Assembly (NCBI GenBank): GCA_943333125.1
Contig: CALQSB010000006.1
Span: 22,163-86,162 of the forward strand
Length of the DNA stretch: 64,000 nt
Direction of reading: 5' to 3'
From: Chitinophaga pinensis
Lineage (GTDB): Bacteria; Bacteroidota; Bacteroidia; Chitinophagales; Chitinophagaceae
This document shows positions 51,578 to 58,871 of the stretch, piece after piece. Position numbers and translations under genes: made by a program. Within the stretch, counting starts at the first letter, position 1, and every line of letters starts with the position of its first letter. The notes beneath the pieces are model-generated. The model worked only from the letters and a program-made list of their open reading frames with translations. It searched no databases and was not told the origin of the DNA.

Positions 51578-52522
51578 TTATATTTTTGGATTGGAAGGTT
51601 TTTTCTTTCCAACAGTAAATACTCTGGATAAGTTGAATCCGAAACTTACTTCACCTTTACCCCAAGTGCCTGTTGTATTGGTAATAAATTCTCTTTCATT
51701 CATGCCTTTTGAATTAGAGAAATGAAGTTGAAATACGTGACCACCTGTTTCAATATCAAAGCCCATAGATAAAGCGTTGGTGTTATCTTTAAACTGAATA
51801 TTAGTAGCGTCTTCTCCAATTTGCTTTAATAGATATTGATAATCTACTACAAATGCAATTCGCTTAGAAAGTTTTAATCTTGCGCCCACACCCAATGCAA
51901 AAACATCATTTTTAAAAGTGGAATCATCAACAAGATTTATGTGAACATGAGTAGGGGTAATTTGTGCGCTGAAGCCTTCTGAAAATTTTCTTCCTATGAT
52001 CATTTCATTGTAAAAAGCCATTCTGCTGGTTAAGAAATTTGTTCTGGCAGGGAATTCCCAATTCATATCATTATAGGTTGCGCCGGTTACTAAAACAACG
52101 GAAACAGGAGAGGTCCCTTTTGCTCCTCTAGACTGTTGAACAAGTCTGCATTTAATAAAACCATCAAATTCTTTATTGAAAGTGCTTCTTCCAATTCCGA
52201 TGGTAAGGTCTTTGGTCAAACCGTAATCAAATCCAAGTCTCATACTGGCCTGATCTAAACCAAATAAATTTCTTGCAGATTGATACTGACTAATTAATCC
52301 AAAGCGATGCAGTATTCTTACATCCAAAACACCTTTGCCAATAAATTCGATAGAATGCCCCATAATAACGCGGCTTGATTTAAAAGCGTTGTTTACATAT
52401 TCTTTAGGCTGGTCTCCTTTTTTTTCTACTATAGAAAGCAAGTCGTCTGGCTGTGCAAAAAGAGACTTAGCGAAAGTAATAGCAATAATTAAAAAGTAAG
52501 TTTTGATATTTTTAAAGTTCAT
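51578..52522 (-). CDS. DUF5777-like outer-membrane beta-barrel protein
   Basis: A 314-residue exported protein with signal peptide MNFKNIKTYFLIIAITFAKSLFAQ. Strand-rich sequence includes VIMGHSIEFIGKGVLDVRIL near residue 51, MRLGFDYGLTKDLTIGIGRS, VVLVTGATYN, GFSAQITPTHVHINL and IAFVVDYQYLL. This fits DUF5777, a barrel seen near cytochromes in Bacteroidota. The HVHINL segment could bind metal. It lies between YceI and Rieske genes (gaps 12 and 3 bp). It may be the outer-membrane conduit of the operon; this is inference. Confidence 0.68.
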   Translation of the reverse strand: MNFKNIKTYFLIIAITFAKSLFAQPDDLLSIVEKKGDQPKEYVNNAFKSSRVIMGHSIEFIGKGVLDVRILHRFGLISQYQSARNLFGLDQASMRLGFDYGLTKDLTIGIGRSTFNKEFDGFIKCRLVQQSRGAKGTSPVSVVLVTGATYNDMNWEFPARTNFLTSRMAFYNEMIIGRKFSEGFSAQITPTHVHINLVDDSTFKNDVFALGVGARLKLSKRIAFVVDYQYLLKQIGEDATNIQFKDNTNALSMGFDIETGGHVFQLHFSNSKGMNEREFITNTTGTWGKGEVSFGFNLSRVFTVGKKKPSNPKI

Positions 52523-52534
52523 ATTCAGTTTGTT

Positions 52535-53086
52535 TTATTTTAAGATAGTATAAGAGCAGTTTATTTTTACTTTTGCCGTTTTCGAAAGCTTGTCTTTTAC
52601 AACTCCAGGAATAGCAATTTTGTAATCATCAAGAACAACTATGAATTCGGAATTAGCATCAATGGTTTCTCCTTTTACTTTTAAGGTTCCTTTTGATTCT
52701 ACTTCATTCTTCACGCCATGAATTTCTAAAGTACCTTTTACCGTTACAGGGTAGGTGCCGTCTTTGGTAAAGGTTATTTTATCCATATTGGTGATATTTC
52801 CTTTGAAAATAGCTTTTGGAAACTTATCGCTTTCCATGTAATTCTCATTAAAGTGATCCTGAAGTAATTGACTCCAGAATTCAAATCCTTTAATAAGCAT
52901 TGAAAATTGAATCTGTCCAGTTGAAGTTTCAATAACACTTGTTACCGCCTTATTGGTTCCGGTAATATCCTCAGCACCGGTTCCGGCATCAAACCAGGCC
53001 AGGCCCGATTTTGTATAAAACTTCGTCTGTGCTTCAGCGAAATTTACGGCCATTATCAACATTGTGATTAAGATTAGTTTTTTCAT
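52535..53086 (-). CDS. YceI-like periplasmic protein
   Basis: A 183-residue exported protein with signal peptide MKKLILITMLIMAVNFAEAQ. The YceI lipocalin-like barrel is indicated by GQIQFSMLIKGFEFWSQLLQ, HFNENYMESDKFPKAIFKG, YPVTVKGTLEIHGVKNEV and the final strand AKVKINCSYTIL. YceI relatives bind isoprenoid quinones or similar lipids. Here that would suit an electron or lipid carrier next to Rieske and heme proteins. Spacing of 12 and 17 bp to its neighbours supports one operon. Confidence 0.85.
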   Translation of the reverse strand: MKKLILITMLIMAVNFAEAQTKFYTKSGLAWFDAGTGAEDITGTNKAVTSVIETSTGQIQFSMLIKGFEFWSQLLQDHFNENYMESDKFPKAIFKGNITNMDKITFTKDGTYPVTVKGTLEIHGVKNEVESKGTLKVKGETIDANSEFIVVLDDYKIAIPGVVKDKLSKTAKVKINCSYTILK

Positions 53087-53103
53087 TTTATTTAGTTTTT
53101 AGT

Positions 53104-53571
53104 TTATTGATTATTTAATCCGCAAGTTCTTAGCATTGCTGTTTTTTCAGTGGGAATCAAATCCAGGTCGTCGTCTGTATTTTTTTTATCAAATCCATCG
53201 CAGCCATAATATATCCCTTTAACATTAATTACTTCTCCAATTTTTAGAAATGATTTACTGTTAACAAAAGCTAAGCTGTCAAAACTACAGTTAACCGTAG
53301 CCGAAGATCCTGCATCGATAATGATATTTGACCTTGATATATCCACCTCTTTTATCTTTCCAATAATGCCTATATTTTTAAACATGTATTTTTTGGAAGT
53401 CGATGTGCTGTTAGAATCTAATGACATTATTAATTCAGATGCATTAAAAACTTTAACAGGTTTGCCATCGATTCCCTTGGCGGGCTTTTTGGTAGCGATA
53501 TATAAAATTATTCCTGCTGTAACCAATCCAATAATGAATAAAATAAGCAAATTTCTTTTCCATCTTTTCAT
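53104..53571 (-). CDS. Membrane-anchored OB-fold (tRNA_anti-like) protein
   Basis: A 155-residue protein with one N-terminal membrane helix (NLLILFIIGLVTAGIILYIA) and no cleavage site, so it is a periplasmic domain anchored in the inner membrane. The soluble part matches the tRNA_anti-like OB-fold: VFNASELIMSLDSNSTSTSKK near residue 42 (helix before the barrel), YMFKNIGIIGKIKEVDIS, VNCSFDS and IGEVINVKGIYYGCDG. Despite the family name, no tRNA role is expected outside the cytoplasm. Two cysteines (YGCDG, LRTCGLN) could pair. Function unknown; conserved context is the main clue. Confidence 0.7.
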   Translation of the reverse strand: MKRWKRNLLILFIIGLVTAGIILYIATKKPAKGIDGKPVKVFNASELIMSLDSNSTSTSKKYMFKNIGIIGKIKEVDISRSNIIIDAGSSATVNCSFDSLAFVNSKSFLKIGEVINVKGIYYGCDGFDKKNTDDDLDLIPTEKTAMLRTCGLNNQ

Positions 53572-53610
53572 AGCCTAATTAATTTTATTGTAATGAAATG
53601 TGTTTAGCTA

Positions 53611-53973
53611 TTAATTATTGGGAGCGCCAGCATTAATCCAGCACTGCAATGATGTCACTTCAGAAGCACTCAAAGGATTAGATGGCGGCATTGTTTTTTG
53701 AACACAGGCACGAACATTAATCCTTACTGAACTTGCAGAATCCAGCGCATGAGTTCCTAGTTCAGGACTGGTGTTCCCCGCGTCATGACAACCGGAAGTG
53801 GCGCACTTGCTGGTTATAATAGGATGAATAACGGTACTGTACTTTGCTGTAGTACAATCTGAAGGATTATTACTTCCGTACAATAAATCAGCCTTGTCAT
53901 AATAGCAACTCGAAACTCCGAGTATCATTAGCACAATGAGCGTTGCAACTGCATTTTTTTTAATGGTCATCAT
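53611..53973 (-). CDS. Small cytochrome-c-like lipoprotein with CX4CH motif
   Basis: A 120-residue lipoprotein (lipobox near SSC, Cys23). The heme-like site is CATSGCHDAG, with Cys57, Cys62 and His63, a CX4CH spacing rather than CXXCH. A candidate distal Met ligand is Met95 in KTMPPSNPLS. The C-terminal SEVTSLQCWINAGAPNN matches the end of the two larger heme proteins nearby. CX4CH heme sites exist in some bacteria but need suitable maturation machinery, so heme attachment is uncertain. It is 33 bp after the SprB-repeat cytochrome gene. Confidence 0.72.
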   Translation of the reverse strand: MMTIKKNAVATLIVLMILGVSSCYYDKADLLYGSNNPSDCTTAKYSTVIHPIITSKCATSGCHDAGNTSPELGTHALDSASSVRINVRACVQKTMPPSNPLSASEVTSLQCWINAGAPNN

Positions 53974-54006
53974 TTTTAGTTCTTGTTTTGGTTTAAAAAA
54001 TTAATA

Positions 54007-56034
54007 TTAATTAGTGTAACCGTGCCCTGCATTAATCCATGCGGTTATTTGTGATTGTTGTGTTGAAGTTAGTGGGGCTGAAGGTGGCATTTGTGGTCTG
54101 CTGTAAGGTTGAACACAAGTGCCTTTTATCTGGTTCCAATAAGTAACTATACTGCAATCATTATCAAAATTATAACCTGCGGTATTTCCACCATTAAGAT
54201 GGCAACTTCCACATTTAGCGTGAATAATTGTTCTTACGTTAGTAAAATTAGTACCCATTGCAGCTGTTCCTACCGTTACTGATTGAGTGTTGGTACATCC
54301 ATTTACATCTTTAACACCAATAACATAAGTTCCTGCGGTAAGGCCTGAAAATATATTACTCGTTTGGTAAGCGCCACCATTTTTGTTGTAAGAAAGTCCT
54401 GTAGACCCGGATGCTGTTATTGTAATGCTTCCTGCAGTTGATGGACAAGGCAATACATTTACAGTAGTTGCACTGATATTAATGGTTATTCCTGTACAAG
54501 GGTTAGATGCAATTAAGGTAACTTGAGTAGAACCAAGGCAACCATTAGCATTCTTTGCAGATAAGGTGTAAGTACCTGCGGCCAAATTACTGAACGTTCC
54601 ACTAACTTGATAAGCGCCGCCATTGATGCTGTATGTGTAGGTTCCGGCAGGATTAGCTGTAGCTGTGATAGAACCATTTGACTGTCCTGTTGTTGGACTT
54701 ACATGAGTTGATGTAACCGATATGGTTACACCTGCGCATGGATCAACTGCAGTTAAAGTTACCGAAGTAGAACCCAGGCAACCTGAAGCATTTTTTGCTG
54801 TTATGGTGTAGGTTCCAGCTGCAAGTCCGCTGAAGGTCCCACTGGCTTGATAAGCGCCGCCATTGATGCTGTATGTATAGGTTCCGGCAGGAGTAGCTGT
54901 AGCTGTGATAGAACCATTTGACTGTCCTGTTGTTGGACTTACATGAGTTGACGTAACGGATATGGTTACACCTGCGCATGGATCAACTGATCCTAGTGTT
55001 ACCGAAATTGGAGTTCCGCTGCAACCATTTGTATTTTTAGCACTGATGATAAAAGTGCCGGCTCCTAATCCTGAAAATATGTTACTGCTTTGAAAAGCAC
55101 CGCCATTGATATTGTAGGTGTAAGTTCCAGCAGGTGATGCCACAACTGTTATAGATCCGTTTGTTTGCCCGGTTGTAGGAGTAACATGAGTTTCAGTTAA
55201 GCTGATCGTAACACCCGCGCAAGGATCAACTGATCCTAATGTTACTGAAATTGGAGTACTCGTGCAACCGTTAGTATTTTTTGCAACGATTACATAAGTT
55301 CCTGAAGCTAATCCTGAAAATACATTACTGCTTTGAAAAGCGCCACCATTTTTGCTATAAGTATAAGTGCCTGCAGGTGATGCAGTAACAGTAATGGATC
55401 CGTTTGTTTGACCGGATGTAGGAGTAACATGAGTTTCAGTTAAGCTGATCGTAACACCCGCGCAAGGATCAACTGAGCCTAGCGTAACTGATAATGGGGT
55501 GCTGGAGCAACCATTAGCATTTTTTGCAGAGATAATATAGGTGCCCGCACCCAGTCCTGAAAATATATTACTGCTTTGAAAAGCACCGCTGTTGATACTG
55601 TAGGTGTAAGTTCCGGCAGGTGACGCAGTAACGCTAATGGAACCGTTTGATTGTCCGGATGCAGGAGAAATATGAGTTTCTGATAAATTAATATTAACAC
55701 CCGCACAAGGATTTCCGGCTCCAAGAATAACAACGGTTTCTGTGGCGCCACATCCTGAGGAATTCCTTCCTCTTACCACGTATGTTCCTGCAGCAAGACC
55801 GGTAAAGGATCCGCTTGCTTGATAACCAGTATCGCTTAAACTGAATTCAAAGCCAGTTCCCCCGGATGCAGTTGCATTAATAGTTCCATCAGAAAGAGAA
55901 CCCGTGCAATCTGTATGGGTTGTGGTAATATGGAAATTTAAATCATCGCAGGGGATTACATGCTGACAACTAATAATGAAATAGGAGAGAATTGAAATGG
56001 TGAAAAACGATAAGATGGTTAGTTTTTTTTTCAT
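54007..56034 (-). CDS. SprB-repeat lipoprotein with C-terminal c-type heme domain
   Basis: A 675-residue lipoprotein. The frame extends to 56106, but the ATG at 56034 starts the signal MKKKLTILSFFTISILSYF with a lipobox Cys near residue 23. Seven ~80-residue SprB-like units follow, each with PCAGV at its start, NGSI, AGTYTYS, INGGAYQ, FSGLAAGTY and NGC. The last ~83 residues are a cytochrome-like domain: CGSCH near 608-612, a candidate Met ligand in QMPPSAPL and a terminal ITAWINAGHGY. SprB repeats are known from surface adhesins, so the heme may sit at the end of an extended surface stalk. First gene of the six-gene redox operon. Confidence 0.85.
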   Translation of the reverse strand: MKKKLTILSFFTISILSYFIISCQHVIPCDDLNFHITTTHTDCTGSLSDGTINATASGGTGFEFSLSDTGYQASGSFTGLAAGTYVVRGRNSSGCGATETVVILGAGNPCAGVNINLSETHISPASGQSNGSISVTASPAGTYTYSINSGAFQSSNIFSGLGAGTYIISAKNANGCSSTPLSVTLGSVDPCAGVTISLTETHVTPTSGQTNGSITVTASPAGTYTYSKNGGAFQSSNVFSGLASGTYVIVAKNTNGCTSTPISVTLGSVDPCAGVTISLTETHVTPTTGQTNGSITVVASPAGTYTYNINGGAFQSSNIFSGLGAGTFIISAKNTNGCSGTPISVTLGSVDPCAGVTISVTSTHVSPTTGQSNGSITATATPAGTYTYSINGGAYQASGTFSGLAAGTYTITAKNASGCLGSTSVTLTAVDPCAGVTISVTSTHVSPTTGQSNGSITATANPAGTYTYSINGGAYQVSGTFSNLAAGTYTLSAKNANGCLGSTQVTLIASNPCTGITINISATTVNVLPCPSTAGSITITASGSTGLSYNKNGGAYQTSNIFSGLTAGTYVIGVKDVNGCTNTQSVTVGTAAMGTNFTNVRTIIHAKCGSCHLNGGNTAGYNFDNDCSIVTYWNQIKGTCVQPYSRPQMPPSAPLTSTQQSQITAWINAGHGYTN
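54490..55940 (-). repeat. Tandem 240-243 bp repeats inside the SprB-repeat gene
   Basis: The PCAG codons recur at about 54731, 54971, 55214, 55457 and 55700, giving periods of 240, 243, 243 and 243 bp. The two units around 54600-54980 are nearly identical at the DNA level, including silent sites, pointing to recent duplication. The first and last units are more divergent. Confidence 0.85.
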
Positions 56035-56180
56035 AAGAATGTTTTTAAATTTTAAAGTAAAAAAATATTCCTGACAAAGGAATGATTTTAAAAGGTTAAA
56101 AACCATGCCAAAAAAAATGTCAAACCCCCTTTAACATTTCTATAACTCTTATTGTTGAAAAGTATTGATTATTGTGCACA

Positions 56181-56211
56181 AAAAAAGCGTCAGGACTACT
56201 GACGCTTTTTT
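56181..56211. terminator. Intrinsic terminator between the two repeat-heme genes
   Basis: AAAAAAGCGTCAG pairs with CTGACGCTTTTTT around GACTA. It ends the upstream gene (56243-56836) on the minus strand, so the operon starting at 56034 needs its own promoter. The best candidate is TTCCTTTG, one mismatch, about 56073-56080. Confidence 0.9.
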
Positions 56212-56242
56212 GATAAAAATATTAATTAAAATATGAATTCGA

Positions 56243-56836
56243 TTAATCAGAATATTTATGACCGGCATTTATCCATGCGGTAATTTGATTCTGAGCTGAA
56301 GTTGTTAAGGGGCTCATCCCCAATGGCATGGGAACTAAGCCGGCAGAATAAGGTTGAACGCAGCATCCGTTAATTCTGTTCCAATCCGCAACAATACTGC
56401 AGTCATCGTTGAAGTTTACATTGCCTTCAGTATTTACTCCCAGATGGCAATCTGCACAAGAACTGCTAATGATATTTTTTACATTGGTGAAATTTACACC
56501 TTGTGTAGGGTTTGTTATAGTTATGGTTCCGGATTTAGTACAGCCATTAGCATCTTTTACGTTAATGGTATAATTTCCGGAAGCTAAACCTGAAAATACA
56601 TTTCCAGACTGATAAGTCCCGCCGTTATTACTATAGGTAAATCCGTTTGATCCTGTTGCATTAACAGTAATTGTTCCACTTGCAGTTTCGCAGGGAATCG
56701 TATTAGTAGCATTTAATGATACAACAATGCTGGCACAGTTGTCAACAGGCTGGGTGTCTTTTTTACATCCATAAATAAACATTGCGCATAATCCGCAAAA
56801 GCCAACAATGGCTAAAGTTTTGGAATTCATTTTCAT
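56243..56836 (-). CDS. Single-repeat paralogue of the SprB-heme lipoprotein
   Basis: A 197-residue lipoprotein. Lipobox at FIYGC (Cys24). One SprB-like unit (residues ~33-110: PCETASGTITVNA, NNGGTYQSGNVFSGLASGNY, DANGC) is followed by the same heme domain as its neighbour: CADCH at 127-131, the DDCSIVADWNRI block, QPYSAGL and MPLGMSPLT with candidate Met ligands, ending ITAWINAGHKY. It has its own exact promoter (TTG, 20 bp, TATTTTTG) and terminator, so it is expressed apart from the operon. Either Met1 or Met3 could be the start. Confidence 0.82.
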   Translation of the reverse strand: MKMNSKTLAIVGFCGLCAMFIYGCKKDTQPVDNCASIVVSLNATNTIPCETASGTITVNATGSNGFTYSNNGGTYQSGNVFSGLASGNYTINVKDANGCTKSGTITITNPTQGVNFTNVKNIISSSCADCHLGVNTEGNVNFNDDCSIVADWNRINGCCVQPYSAGLVPMPLGMSPLTTSAQNQITAWINAGHKYSD

Positions 56837-56851
56837 TTATTTTTTTGGAGA

Positions 56852-56882
56852 CAAAAATAGGTATTAAAAAATAATTATGCAA
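56852..56882 (-). promoter_or_regulatory. Promoter of the single-repeat heme gene
   Basis: On the minus strand TTG (56880-56882), a 20-bp spacer and TATTTTTG (56852-56859) match the Bacteroidota consensus exactly. The -33 element lies within the last codons of plsX. Leader about 10 nt. Confidence 0.65.
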
Positions 56883-57828
56883 GTAAAGAGCTAAAACTTT
56901 CTTTTATTTTTCCGGTAAAATCGGTTTTTTTCATCCGAAAAGCAATATCAATCATATTCATGAAAGCCGTTTCTTCTGAGATTCCATGACCAATGATGAC
57001 GGGTTTCGATACTCCAAGAACAGGAACACCACCGTAAGCTTCAAAATTAAATCTATTAAAATGTTCGTCGTTAATGTGGCGTCTTTTCACAATATCGTAA
57101 ACACTTTCAGCTAATTTAAGTACAACATTTCCGGTAAAACCTTCACATACCATAACATCTGATTTATTTATCAGAATATCTCGGCCTTCAATATTCCCTA
57201 TGAAATTGATCTGGCTATTTTCTTTCAATAAAGGGAAAGCTGCCTGAGCCAGCAAATTGCCTTTGCCTTCTTCTTCGCCGATATTAACGAGGCTGACTTT
57301 GGGATTGGAAATATTAAGAATGTTCTCAGCAAACAACGAACCCAATATTGCAAATTGATTCAGATTTTCGGGTTTGCAGTCAGCATTTAGTCCAACATCA
57401 AGGAGAAGTCCAAGTGTGCCATCTTCCCTTGGGATATAAGCCCCAATAGTGGGCCTGGAAATTCCTTCAATAACTTTAATGCTGAATAAAGCGCCAACCA
57501 TCATAGCTCCTGTGTTTCCGGCACTGATGAAAGCATCTATTTTATCGGTAGCCAGAAGATTAAAACCTACAGCTATAGAAGAGTCTTGTTTTTCTTTAAA
57601 TGCCTTAGTAGGATGTTCATGCATTTCAATTACCTCAGTAGTAGGGACAATAGTATAAGATCCTTGAGGGAAAACGTAATTTTTTAAATGGCTGTTTATA
57701 AGTACTTCATCACCAATCATGAAGACATGTACATTACTGCCATTATTTTTAAGATAAGCGGCAGCACCTTTTACAGCTTCGAGTGGTGCAAAGTCTCCGC
57801 CCATCATATCTAAACCAATTCTTACCAT
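56875..57828 (-). CDS. plsX: Phosphate acyltransferase PlsX
   Basis: A 317-residue enzyme that makes acyl-phosphate from acyl-ACP for phospholipid synthesis. The frame extends to 57855, but the ATG at 57828 gives MVRIGLDMMGGDFAPLEAV, the standard N-terminus. ISAGNTGAMMVGALF, RPTIGAYIPRED, DVGLNADCKPENL and VCEGFTGNVVLKLAE are the family blocks. It completes the classic DUF177-rpmF-plsX order. In many bacteria fabH follows; here a heme lipoprotein gene does. Confidence 0.95.
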   Translation of the reverse strand: MVRIGLDMMGGDFAPLEAVKGAAAYLKNNGSNVHVFMIGDEVLINSHLKNYVFPQGSYTIVPTTEVIEMHEHPTKAFKEKQDSSIAVGFNLLATDKIDAFISAGNTGAMMVGALFSIKVIEGISRPTIGAYIPREDGTLGLLLDVGLNADCKPENLNQFAILGSLFAENILNISNPKVSLVNIGEEEGKGNLLAQAAFPLLKENSQINFIGNIEGRDILINKSDVMVCEGFTGNVVLKLAESVYDIVKRRHINDEHFNRFNFEAYGGVPVLGVSKPVIIGHGISEETAFMNMIDIAFRMKKTDFTGKIKESFSSLLA

Positions 57829-57913
57829 TAGTGTAAAATAAACTAAAAATTCCAAAATCCTGAATGAATGTAATCAAGCCAAGATTTTGGAATAGAAATT
57901 TCGAATTAAATAA

Positions 57914-58108
57914 TTATGCTTTTAAAGGCGCCTTTTCTGAAACCAGCTTTCCTTTGTAAAATAATTTTCCTTCGCTTACATGTGCGCGGTGACGAACGTG
58001 TATTTCTCCGGTAGTAGAATCTATACTAAGCGTAGGTTCGCTGGCTTTGTAATGAGTTCTTCTTTTTGCACTACGTTGTTGTGAGTGGCGCCTTTTTGGA
58101 TTTGGCAT
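57914..58108 (-). CDS. rpmF: 50S ribosomal protein L32, zinc-free form
   Basis: A 64-residue protein. MPNPKRRHSQQRSAKRRTHY is diagnostic of L32. The paired CxxC zinc sites of the C+ form are absent (no cysteine at all). It is 26 bp after the DUF177 gene and 85 bp before plsX. Confidence 0.95.
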   Translation of the reverse strand: MPNPKRRHSQQRSAKRRTHYKASEPTLSIDSTTGEIHVRHRAHVSEGKLFYKGKLVSEKAPLKA

Positions 58109-58134
58109 GACAGTATATTTTTAAATATTAAATG

Positions 58135-58683
58135 TTAATTGATATTATCTTTAAATTTTTCCAAGCCTTTCCAGAGTGCTTTAGCATTATTCTCTTCGTG
58201 TTTGGATTCCATTTCCTTTAATTTCTCAAGTACTTCATTATTGCATTGTGGGCCACCGATTTTATCGGGGCTGCACATTTTTTGAAAAGGGACACTCAGC
58301 AACACAAACTCATAAATCCAGTCTCCCACACTTAAATGACTTTCGCTTCTTGACAGATAAAACACATCAGGATCTTCTTCCTGATTGTTCATTTCCTCGG
58401 GATTATCAACCAATTTAACCAGGAGCTTAAATTCGTCCCAAAGGTCAATATTCAGTGAGTTTCCACAACGATCGCAAATAAAATCAGCTTTTCCGCCTAC
58501 CTCAAACTTGAGGAGCATAAAGCCAGTGTTTTTTTCCAGCGTCATTTTCACATGAGCCATCGGATTTTTAAAATCCGGAGTGCCTCTTTCAGCAAAGAAC
58601 TTGTCGTCTAACTCATAGTTAAACTCATGAACGCCAGGTTTTAACCCTACAAAAGCCACCTCAAAAGCCCTTTTATTAGCCAT
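58135..58683 (-). CDS. DUF177/YceD family protein
   Basis: A 182-residue protein related to YceD, linked to 23S rRNA accumulation. The frame extends to 58707, but the ATG at 58683 follows the promoter box and gives MANKRAFEVAFVGLKPG. FICDRCGNSLNIDL with a later Cys pair (KMCSPDKIGG, PQCNNEVL) is the family's cysteine pattern. The DUF177-rpmF pair is conserved in most bacteria, with DUF177 probably coupling L32 to ribosome assembly. Confidence 0.88.
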   Translation of the reverse strand: MANKRAFEVAFVGLKPGVHEFNYELDDKFFAERGTPDFKNPMAHVKMTLEKNTGFMLLKFEVGGKADFICDRCGNSLNIDLWDEFKLLVKLVDNPEEMNNQEEDPDVFYLSRSESHLSVGDWIYEFVLLSVPFQKMCSPDKIGGPQCNNEVLEKLKEMESKHEENNAKALWKGLEKFKDNIN

Positions 58684-58704
58684 TGCGTTCAGTTTAAAGG
58701 ACGG

Positions 58705-58712
58705 CAAAGGTA
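58705..58712 (-). promoter_or_regulatory. -7 box of the DUF177-rpmF-plsX operon
   Basis: Reads TACCTTTG on the minus strand, an exact TAnnTTTG, 21 bp before the ATG at 58683. It lies inside the longer open frame, arguing against the 58707 start. Confidence 0.55.
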
Positions 58713-58871
58713 AGTGAATTCTTGCAATAATCAGAGCTTTACAAGGATATTTATTGATAATTGCTTCAAATTAGAATCGATTGCCTTTGAATTAATGAAT
58801 ATTTCTTCTGCAAATTGATTTACTTTCATCCTTCCAAAAATGGTTTGAGGTTGATAATCAGCTAATTTATT

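Noticed and set aside
54743..54979. Small frame inside the SprB-repeat gene
   Set aside because: It is a shifted reading of the repeat DNA, has odd composition and recurs only because the repeats recur. The same holds for 54091-54282 and 55479-55751.
54490..55940. CRISPR-like regular repeats
   Set aside because: The period is 240-243 bp, units are contiguous without unique spacers, and they translate in frame into SprB-like domains.
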